From contig JAMWBP010000063.1 of the NCBI GenBank assembly GCA_023819365.1, positions 1-5,328 of the forward strand: a stretch of 5,328 nt of DNA, given 5' to 3'. The number at the start of each line of letters is the position of its first letter. Position 1 is the first letter of the stretch. Under the pieces are notes generated by a model that had not been told where the DNA came from, made no database searches, and worked only from the letters and a program-made list of their open reading frames with translations. Source of the stretch: Candidatus Omnitrophota bacterium. GTDB taxonomy: Bacteria > Ratteibacteria > UBA8468 > B48-G9 > JAFGKM01. The position numbers and the translations under genes were made by a program. Positions 1-5,328 of this stretch are shown here, in pieces.

Positions 1-324
1 AATGTGAGTAAAGAAAACTATGCAGATATATCCTTTACAGTAAATATTACAGAAGTTGAAAAAACAATGAAGATTATGCAAGGGATTGCAAATGAACTGA
101 ACGCAGAATATGTAACATCTGATACAGATATAGCAAAGGTTTCAATTATCGGTATTGGTATGATGAACCATCCTGGTGTTGCAGGAAGGATGTTTGAGAC
201 ACTTGCAAGGGAAAATATAAACATTGAGATGATAAGTACCTCTGAAATAAAAATCTCCTGTGTGGTTAAAAAATCCGATGGAGTAAAGGCATTGAAAGCC
301 CTGCACAAAGAATTTATACAATGA
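1..324 (+). CDS. lysC: Aspartate kinase, C-terminal ACT region (5' partial)
   Basis: Aspartate kinase phosphorylates L-aspartate in the cytoplasm, the first step toward lysine/diaminopimelate, threonine and methionine. Only the last 107 residues are visible. The reading frame is open from base 1, so the GTG at 4 is almost certainly an internal valine codon and the gene begins before the window. The first visible stretch (KENYADISFTVN) is the family's typical NVSKE..DISFTV strand of the first ACT domain. The second ACT domain follows, with VSIIGIGMMNHPGVAGRMFE and then the very conserved INIEMISTSEIKISCVV. The protein ends in ALHKEFIQ, the usual end point for the family, so the 3' end is intact. 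The catalytic kinase domain and the residues that determine which amino acid inhibits the enzyme lie outside the window. The gene converges on the minus-strand operon and overlaps its last gene by 11 bp. No clear terminator follows the stop. Identification as aspartokinase is firm; the isoform (lysC, thrA-like or dapG) is not resolved. Confidence 0.95.
   Translation, partial: NVSKENYADISFTVNITEVEKTMKIMQGIANELNAEYVTSDTDIAKVSIIGIGMMNHPGVAGRMFETLARENINIEMISTSEIKISCVVKKSDGVKALKALHKEFIQ
314..324. other. Convergent 3' overlap of lysC and radical SAM gene
   Basis: The plus-strand lysC stop (TGA, 322-324) lies inside the minus-strand radical SAM gene, whose TAA stop (complement of 314-316) lies inside lysC. 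The two genes therefore share 11 bp tail to tail, with no room for a dedicated intergenic terminator. Transcripts from either side would run antisense into the other gene unless termination occurs within coding sequence. Confidence 0.9.
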
Positions 325-1915
325 TGTTATGCCAGGGGAGTGAGACATTCTGAGGGATTTCAGAAAGGTAGGGAGATATATCTATTCCACACTCTTTAAA
401 ACTTTCAACCCAGAGAGAAAAATTAAAAAACTCATCCCAGTTTTCCATCTTCCCACCTTTTTCCCATACCCTTTTTATAACAGGAGATAGTGTCTTATCT
501 CCTCTGCCAAGAAATGTTTCAACACAACTTTTATGATAAGAATGGAAATTGAGTTTTATACGGTTGCTTCTACGGACATTTTTTACTATAAGTGATTTTT
601 TATAAAGATATTCTTGTTCTGTTATAAATCTTTTTCTTTCAAAGACCGTATGTGGCTTGGGTATAAAGGTATTGAAAGATGCCTTTATTCCTATGACCTT
701 TGAAAATTCATTTATAATGGCTGATATATCAAGAATATCACTATCTTTCTCCTCAGGTAGCCCAAGCATAAAATAGAGTTTTATCTGTTTCCATCCGCCT
801 TCCTTTGCCTTCTGGACAAGAGAGATAAGTTCACTATCTTTTATCTTTTTGCCCATTTTTTCTCGCAGTTGCTCACCTGTCTCAGGTGCAAATGTAAGTC
901 CTGTCTTTTTTATCTCCCTTATCTTTGTCGCAAGTTCAAAGGAAAATGTATCTATCCTTATAGATGGGAATGAAATTGTAACCTTCCTGTCTCTGAATTC
1001 ACATAGGAGTTTATCTACAATCTTATCTATCTCTGGGTGGTCACCGGAAGAAAAGGATAGGAGAGAAAACTCCTCATATCCAGTTTTTTTATATACATCC
1101 CTTGCTATCTCTAATATCCTTTCCGGGCTCCTTGTTCTTACGGGTCTCCAGCATCTTCCTGCTTGACAGAAAAAACATCCCTGGCCGCAGCCACGCATTA
1201 TCTCAATAGAGACCCTATCATGGACTATCTCAGTAAGAGGGACCAGCCATTTTAAAGGGAAGTATGCATTATCAAAGTCCTGTATAAACCTTTTCCTTAA
1301 AGTTCTTTCTGAAATAGAAGGGATATATACCCCCTCTATAGATGATAAAGATGAAATTATATTTCCTCTTCCTTTTGTCTCTTTTAATACATCCACTATT
1401 TCCAGTATTACATCTTCTCCCTCTCCTACTACAAAGCAGTCAATAAATGGCTCAAGCGGTCCAGAGTTAAAAGTGCAGTTTCCACCTGCAATAACAATCG
1501 GGTCTTTATCTGTCCTTTCTGAAGAAAAGACAGGGATATCTGCAAGGGAAAGGATATTCAAAACATTGGTATAGTTAAGTTCTGAAGAGATACTGAAACC
1601 AACAACATCAAACTCCTTAAGTGGTCTTTTTGATTCAAGTGTAAACAGAGGAATACCTCTAACTTTAAGTAAACTCTCCATATCAGACGCAGGAGCAAAC
1701 ACCCTTTCACATACAACATCTTTATCATCATTCAACAATCCATAAAGAATCCTTATCCCCAAAGAAGACATACCAAGTTCATAAAGGTCAGGATAACAGA
1801 GCACAAATTTTACTTTACACCTTTCAAACTCCTTATGGACTGCATTAATCTCCATACCCGTATAACGGGAAGGGACAGAGACATATGGCAAAAGTTTCAA
1901 AATTTTATCTTCCAT
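314..1915 (-). CDS. B12-binding-type radical SAM protein (TIGR03960-like), shortened C-terminus
   Basis: This 533-residue protein belongs to the uncharacterised radical SAM family with an N-terminal cobalamin-binding-like fold; its substrate is unknown. Residues 15-60 carry the family pattern PSRYTGMEINAV..., then YPDLYELGMSSLGIRILYGL. Residues 103-165 show DVVGFSISSELNYTN and VIAGGNCTFNSGPLEPFIDC, followed by VGEGED. The radical SAM cluster is at 240-250, RGCGQGCFFC (Cys243, Cys247, Cys250), followed by QAGRCWRPVRTRSPE. Radical SAM barrel segments follow: FSSGDHPEI (288-296), FAPETGEQLREKMGK (342-356) and IKLYFMLGLPEE (378-389). The C-terminal part keeps FLGRGDKTLSPVIKRVWEKG (468-487) but stops just after LPWHNI (526-531), where relatives usually continue with a GVSKEFL-type tail and often a fused DUF2344 domain. 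The ATG start keeps the conserved N-terminus. Its Shine-Dalgarno is weak: only AAAGAAA at 1918-1924. The gene lies 23 bp behind rodA, so it is probably co-transcribed. Family assignment is confident; function is unknown. Confidence 0.9.
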   Translation of the reverse strand: MEDKILKLLPYVSVPSRYTGMEINAVHKEFERCKVKFVLCYPDLYELGMSSLGIRILYGLLNDDKDVVCERVFAPASDMESLLKVRGIPLFTLESKRPLKEFDVVGFSISSELNYTNVLNILSLADIPVFSSERTDKDPIVIAGGNCTFNSGPLEPFIDCFVVGEGEDVILEIVDVLKETKGRGNIISSLSSIEGVYIPSISERTLRKRFIQDFDNAYFPLKWLVPLTEIVHDRVSIEIMRGCGQGCFFCQAGRCWRPVRTRSPERILEIARDVYKKTGYEEFSLLSFSSGDHPEIDKIVDKLLCEFRDRKVTISFPSIRIDTFSFELATKIREIKKTGLTFAPETGEQLREKMGKKIKDSELISLVQKAKEGGWKQIKLYFMLGLPEEKDSDILDISAIINEFSKVIGIKASFNTFIPKPHTVFERKRFITEQEYLYKKSLIVKNVRRSNRIKLNFHSYHKSCVETFLGRGDKTLSPVIKRVWEKGGKMENWDEFFNFSLWVESFKECGIDISPYLSEIPQNVSLPWHNIIV

Positions 1916-1938
1916 TGTTTCTTTATGTGGTCAGAAAA

Positions 1939-3018
1939 CTAAAACATAATAGTATTTTCTTTGATATTTGCTACAATAACCACAGAGATGAGAGATACCA
2001 TAAGAGAAGAACCACCATAACTTATGAAAGGGAGAGGAATACCAACAACAGGGAAAAGCCCCATTGTCATCCCTGTATTTATAACAACATGGGCAATAAA
2101 CATAACAAGGATACCTGTTGCCAGTAATCTCGCAAATCGTTCTCTTGTATAATAGATAACCTCTACAATACTTTTGAAAAACATAAAATAAATACCAAGT
2201 AAAACTATCACACCAATAAATCCGAACTCTTCAGCAAAGGCACAGAATATAAAATCGGTGTGATATTCAGGTAAAAATGCTAGCTTCGTCTGTGTCCCCC
2301 TTAAAAACCCTTTCCCGAACAACCCACCGGACCCTATGGTAATAATGGACTGTATAAGGTTGTACCCCTTTCCGAGTGGGTCTCTCATAGGATTTAGAAA
2401 TGTAAGGATTCTCTCCCTCTGGTATGGTCTCATTATAAACCACATAAAAGGACTTGATAAAAGACCGAGCATAAAGAGTGTTATTATCTGCCTTCTTGTT
2501 GCACCTGCCTCGTATATTATTGCAAAGAAGATTACTATAAAGATAAAAGCAGTCCCTAAGTTTGGCTGTTTCAATACAAGGAGGAATGGTATCCCGACAA
2601 TAAATAGTGAGACAATAAGAACTGGAAATCTCTTTATATCTTTTTCAGCAAGGTAGGCAGCAAGTGTTATCACTGTTATCAGTTTGGCAAATTCTGATGG
2701 CTGAAGATTGAAAATACCTAATCTTATCCACCTTGAGGCACCTGCACTCCCGAGAAAGAGAACTGCAATCAATAAGAGAGATATTATAAAGTAAAGGAGT
2801 GGGGCGATACGTTGAAAGTCCCTGTAGTCAATCTTTTTTATAAAAACCCCTGCTATCGTTGCAATAATAATCCATAGACACTGCTTAAGAAAAATACCTT
2901 CCTTTGCAAGAACACCTTTTGATGCACTGAAAAGTATCAGGACTCCTATAAATAACAACAAAGAAGCCCAGAATATCACACCTTTTTCTGCCGTCTGCCT
3001 TCTAAAATATCTCAACAT
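1939..3018 (-). CDS. rodA: Rod-shape SEDS peptidoglycan glycosyltransferase RodA
   Basis: RodA is a polytopic inner-membrane SEDS protein that polymerises glycan strands from lipid II during side-wall elongation, paired with the class B transpeptidase PBP2. The 359 residues form about ten hydrophobic segments, starting near 14-32, 46-60 and 72-90. Conserved motifs appear in order: SRWI (95-98), LQPSEFAK (105-112), KQPNLGTA (150-157), ITIGSGGLFGKG (226-237), FLPEYHTDFIFCAFAEEFGF (248-267) and PLPFISYGGSS (328-338). Asp255 in the HTDFIF motif matches the catalytic aspartate of studied RodA proteins. The position after QP at 153 is Asn where Asp is usual. The ATG at 3018-3016 overlaps the end of mrdA by 17 bp and has an AGGAG Shine-Dalgarno 7 nt upstream, which fixes the start. 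Length is normal for RodA. The neighbouring mrdA favours RodA over FtsW. Confidence 0.97.
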   Translation of the reverse strand: MLRYFRRQTAEKGVIFWASLLLFIGVLILFSASKGVLAKEGIFLKQCLWIIIATIAGVFIKKIDYRDFQRIAPLLYFIISLLLIAVLFLGSAGASRWIRLGIFNLQPSEFAKLITVITLAAYLAEKDIKRFPVLIVSLFIVGIPFLLVLKQPNLGTAFIFIVIFFAIIYEAGATRRQIITLFMLGLLSSPFMWFIMRPYQRERILTFLNPMRDPLGKGYNLIQSIITIGSGGLFGKGFLRGTQTKLAFLPEYHTDFIFCAFAEEFGFIGVIVLLGIYFMFFKSIVEVIYYTRERFARLLATGILVMFIAHVVINTGMTMGLFPVVGIPLPFISYGGSSLMVSLISVVIVANIKENTIMF

Positions 3019-4732
3019 TCTCTAACTCCTCTGTCTCTGCCCGTGTAGAATCATTCAATTCAGGAATGAGAATTCTTTTCAATGCCTTACCTGCAATACC
3101 TGCTGCCTCTGAACTTGATGCATTATCTAAAAAGACCACCATTGCTATCTTTGGACTATCAGCAGGTGCATAACATGCAAAAAAGCCATGGGTGCCCAGA
3201 CCAAGTTCTTCGGCTGCCCGCTGGACAGTTCCTGTTTTACCGGCAACCTCAATTTTATCCAGCCGTGCTCTGCTTCCTGTCCCAAACATAACAACATTTT
3301 TTAGTCCACGCTTAAGAATTTCCATTGTCTCTTCACTTATATATACAAACTTTTTCAGTTCCGGAGAAAATTCCTTAATTTTCTTACCATCAGGTGAGAT
3401 TATTTCCTTCACTATATATGGCTTCCAGATGTTACCACCGTTAGCGACTGTTGATACAAGCGAAAGAAGCTGAAGAGGGGTTACAAGTATTGGTCCCTGC
3501 CCTATTGAAAGATTTAATGGGTCTATCTCCCTTTTATCCGGCAGGTACCCCTGTTTTTCTCCGGGGAGGTCTATGCCTGTAATGACTCCAAGTCCAAACA
3601 TAGAAGCGAACTCAAGCATCTTTGCCACTCCAACCCTCATCCCTATTGTTCCAAAGAATATATTACAGGAATATGGCAGAGCAAGGTTTATATCAACCCA
3701 GCCATGTCCTTCTTCTTTCCAGCAATGAAAAACCCTGTCTGCAACTTCAATTGCTCCTGTACATTCCACACGGTCATATTCTCCTATTACGCCTGTTTCA
3801 AGTGCTGTAATCTCTGTAATTATTTTGAATACAGAACCCGGGGAATACATACCTTTTATTGCCCTGTTAAGAAAAGGATGCCCATCTCTATTCAGATACT
3901 CCCTGATATTGTTTGGCTCAAATCCAGGCCTGCTCACCATAGCAAGAATCTGTCCATTTCTTGGGTCCATAACCGCTATACATCCTCTCCTATCCCCGAG
4001 TTCCTCAGAAACAATCTCCTGGATTGTCTGGTCAATAGTAAGGACAACATTATTACCAGGAGAGGCATACTTCCTGCCCATAATCCTTCTCTGATGACCG
4101 AGAGCATCCACCTCCACCTGAATACCACCAGGAATACCTTTTAGATAGTCATCGTACACTTTTTCTATACCATCCTGTCCTACGAAATCCCCCTGTTTAT
4201 ACCCTTTTTCTTTTAATACCCTTAACTGTTCTTCGGATATCTCTCCTGTATAACCAAGTAGATGACAAGTATTCTTGCCCAGTATATAATCTCTGATAAG
4301 TCCTTCCTGTACGAACACACCGGGAAGCACCGGCATATTTTCTTCTATGAGAGAAACCTCCTCTTTTGTAAGTTGCCTTTTAATATAGACCCTGTCAAAT
4401 GGATTGATATATTTTTTTTTAAACTTTCTCAATATCTCCTGCTTATCCATAGAGATAATCCCTGAAAGTATCTCTGCTTCCTTTTCAGGATTTTCTAAAT
4501 CATATGGTACAAATACAAGATGTAAGGCAGGTGCATCCTGGGCAAGTGGCCGCATATTTCTGTCATAGATGACACCTCTGGGAATACCTGTTTCAATAGT
4601 CCTTATACAGTTTCTATTAGAAAGATTTCTATAGTATGGATATCTTATTACCTGCAGATAAAAACACCTCAATATAATCACAGTAAAAAATAATTTTGTC
4701 AGATTGATAAATAACCTTTTTTCGCCTTCCAT
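3002..4732 (-). CDS. mrdA: Penicillin-binding protein 2, elongasome transpeptidase
   Basis: PBP2 is the class B D,D-transpeptidase that cross-links new side-wall peptidoglycan in the periplasm, acting with RodA. The 576-residue protein has a short cytoplasmic start, one membrane anchor (about 8-28) and a pedestal/dimerisation domain (about 45-215) with the usual PRGVIYDRN (51-59), GYTGEIS (160-166) and GQDGIEKVYDDYLKGIPGG (185-203) patterns. The transpeptidase domain fills about 225-560. Its three active-site motifs are intact: SVFK with nucleophile Ser300 and Lys303, SCN at 355-357, and KTGT at 499-502. A poorly conserved acidic tail (about 560-576) closes the protein. The ATG start is inside the end of mreD (34 bp overlap) and is preceded by GAGG 5 nt upstream. 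The 3' end overlaps rodA by 17 bp. Position between mreD and rodA supports PBP2 over the divisome paralogue FtsI. Nothing suggests inactivation. Confidence 0.97.
   Translation of the reverse strand: MEGEKRLFINLTKLFFTVIILRCFYLQVIRYPYYRNLSNRNCIRTIETGIPRGVIYDRNMRPLAQDAPALHLVFVPYDLENPEKEAEILSGIISMDKQEILRKFKKKYINPFDRVYIKRQLTKEEVSLIEENMPVLPGVFVQEGLIRDYILGKNTCHLLGYTGEISEEQLRVLKEKGYKQGDFVGQDGIEKVYDDYLKGIPGGIQVEVDALGHQRRIMGRKYASPGNNVVLTIDQTIQEIVSEELGDRRGCIAVMDPRNGQILAMVSRPGFEPNNIREYLNRDGHPFLNRAIKGMYSPGSVFKIITEITALETGVIGEYDRVECTGAIEVADRVFHCWKEEGHGWVDINLALPYSCNIFFGTIGMRVGVAKMLEFASMFGLGVITGIDLPGEKQGYLPDKREIDPLNLSIGQGPILVTPLQLLSLVSTVANGGNIWKPYIVKEIISPDGKKIKEFSPELKKFVYISEETMEILKRGLKNVVMFGTGSRARLDKIEVAGKTGTVQRAAEELGLGTHGFFACYAPADSPKIAMVVFLDNASSSEAAGIAGKALKRILIPELNDSTRAETEELENVEIF
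3026..3030 (-). promoter_or_regulatory. Shine-Dalgarno site for rodA, inside mrdA
   Basis: On the minus strand AGGAG lies 7 nt before the rodA ATG and inside the last codons of mrdA. It settles the rodA start and suggests that ribosomes finishing PBP2 re-initiate on rodA, keeping the two partner enzymes in step. Confidence 0.85.
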
Positions 4733-5190
4733 TTTAACCTCAACCTTCTCATACTGGCTTCAATAAAAAATCCAACCATAGAGTTATATAAAGCAAATAT
4801 CAATGAGTATCTGAGCAATGTATTGAAATTCCACAAAAATCCTTCAGGATATTTAAAAAGCCCCATCATAAAATATATAATACTGAATATGAAAATAGAT
4901 GAAATTCTACCGGTTATACTTTTTATCTTTAAAAAAGAGTTTATATATACAATAACAAGGAAAGTTATGCTTGTCATTCCGTAAAATCCCTTTGAGATAA
5001 GGTCGTAAATAATCCCGGTAATGAAAGCCATAAATAGCGCCACTTCTATATTTCCGTCCCATACAAGAATTAGCAACCATATAAGAAAAAACAAAGGAAC
5101 TACTGCTGACTTGAAGTAATTCAGAAAAAATACCTGCAATCCCATTACCACAAGAAACTGTTCCCCTAACAGTACAAATTTCTTATTCAC
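4699..5190 (-). CDS. mreD: Rod shape-determining membrane protein MreD
   Basis: MreD is a small inner-membrane protein of the Rod complex, working with MreB, MreC, RodA and PBP2 to direct side-wall synthesis; its exact biochemical role is not settled. The 163-residue product is very hydrophobic, with about five or six membrane segments near 5-24, 30-45, 48-62, 71-86, 96-112 and 126-143. The most recognisable stretch is TGIIYDLISKGFYGMTSITF (58-77), matching the family's G..xD..S...G pattern. A basic tail (RRLRLKWKAKK, 148-158) would be cytoplasmic. Family sequence conservation is low, so the call rests on this motif, the topology, the size and the location between mreC and mrdA. The start codon is GTG, supported by AGAGG 9 nt upstream; it overlaps the end of mreC by 8 bp. 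The 3' end overlaps mrdA by 34 bp. Confidence 0.92.
   Translation of the reverse strand: MNKKFVLLGEQFLVVMGLQVFFLNYFKSAVVPLFFLIWLLILVWDGNIEVALFMAFITGIIYDLISKGFYGMTSITFLVIVYINSFLKIKSITGRISSIFIFSIIYFMMGLFKYPEGFLWNFNTLLRYSLIFALYNSMVGFFIEASMRRLRLKWKAKKGYLSI
4738..4741 (-). promoter_or_regulatory. Shine-Dalgarno site for mrdA, inside mreD
   Basis: Minus-strand GAGG (part of AGGTTGAGG, 4738-4746) lies 5 nt before the mrdA ATG and within the mreD coding sequence. It supports the start that gives the 34 bp overlap and points to translational coupling between the two genes. Confidence 0.75.
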
Positions 5191-5328
5191 CTATTAAAAC
5201 CTCTTCCAGCCCTGAAATACAACTAAACGGCTTCACATATATTTTCAGAAATAGTGTATCAGAACTTTTCTCTATTCTTATTATCTCTCCTACCTCAATG
5301 CCCTTAGGATAAAAATCACTGTATCCAG
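5183..5328 (-). CDS. mreC: Rod shape-determining protein MreC, C-terminal end (partial)
   Basis: MreC is a membrane-anchored periplasmic scaffold of the Rod complex that binds and activates PBP2/RodA. Only the last 47 residues and the TAA stop are inside the window; the gene continues past base 5328. The visible part reads YSDFYPKGIEVGEII at its start and SGLEEVLIGE at its end. This matches the MreC C-terminal beta domain, where family members show a FPKGIPIG.V strand and finish with a VKP....LEEVLV pattern. The first full codon is at 5326-5324. The stop lies 8 bp inside mreD. The piece is short, but the motif match and the adjoining mreD make the call secure. The N-terminal membrane anchor and coiled coil are outside the window. 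Confidence 0.9.
   Translation of the reverse strand, partial: GYSDFYPKGIEVGEIIRIEKSSDTLFLKIYVKPFSCISGLEEVLIGE
5200..5204 (-). promoter_or_regulatory. Shine-Dalgarno site for mreD GTG start, inside mreC
   Basis: Minus-strand AGAGG (within GGAAGAGG) sits 9 nt before the GTG start of mreD and inside the last codons of mreC. It supports the GTG over later ATG codons and links mreD translation to the end of mreC translation. Confidence 0.75.

Noticed and set aside
4..324. A complete 106-residue gene starting at GTG 4
   Set aside because: The frame is open to base 1, and the residues match the interior of aspartokinase, so this is the end of a longer gene cut by the window.
348..365. Inverted repeat TTCTGA/TCAGAA just past the lysC stop, considered as a terminator
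   Set aside because: The stem is only 6 bp and AT-rich, has no T-tract on either strand, and lies within conserved radical SAM coding sequence.
849..1166. 105-codon plus-strand open frame opposite the radical SAM cluster region
   Set aside because: The opposite strand carries the conserved CxxxCxxC core and barrel, so this is a shadow frame.
1916..1938. Promoter for the radical SAM gene in the rodA gap
   Set aside because: The 23 bp gap is too short for a full promoter, and I see no convincing -35/-10 pair there.
1885..2127. 80-codon plus-strand open frame spanning the rodA-radical SAM junction
   Set aside because: It is antisense to the conserved ends of two well-supported genes, and its product is low-complexity and charged with no recognisable motif.
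3704..4144. 146-codon plus-strand open frame opposite mrdA
   Set aside because: It lies wholly antisense to the conserved PBP2 transpeptidase region, and its product resembles no family I recognise.

Overview
The window is an AT-rich, almost fully coding bacterial segment. It holds the 3' end of one plus-strand gene facing a tightly packed minus-strand operon for rod-shape peptidoglycan synthesis. The mre/mrd genes point to a rod-shaped, walled bacterium. Frequent AGA/AGG arginine and ATA isoleucine codons, together with an uncharacterised B12-binding radical SAM protein, fit an anaerobic or thermophilic lineage. The sequence alone does not fix the phylum, and I do not name one.

Left edge (1-324, plus strand): the C-terminal regulatory ACT region of aspartate kinase (lysC), cut by the window start. 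It meets the minus-strand operon tail to tail, and the two coding regions share 11 bp.

Remainder (5328 down to 314, minus strand), in transcription order: the last 47 codons of mreC (cut by the window end), mreD, mrdA (PBP2, class B transpeptidase), rodA (SEDS glycosyltransferase) and a 533-residue B12-binding-type radical SAM protein. The first four genes overlap by 8, 34 and 17 bp, and each internal start has a Shine-Dalgarno sequence inside the preceding gene, so they look co-transcribed and translationally coupled. Only 23 bp separates rodA from the radical SAM gene. No internal promoter or terminator is evident. mreB is probably upstream, beyond base 5328, but this is inferred from the usual gene order.

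How the genes work together: MreC and MreD are membrane parts of the Rod complex (elongasome). RodA polymerises glycan from lipid II and PBP2 cross-links it along the side wall. The radical SAM protein has no known role in this process, but related genes are often found near mre/mrd or RNase G/ribosomal L21 clusters. Aspartate kinase begins the lysine/diaminopimelate pathway, which supplies a peptidoglycan precursor, but it is on the opposite strand and is not part of the operon.

I found no RNA gene, mobile element, CRISPR array or clearly new system. The points most worth checking are the short C-terminus of the radical SAM protein where it meets lysC, its position directly behind rodA, and an Asp-to-Asn change in a conserved RodA motif. 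There is no gene-free stretch longer than 23 bp.
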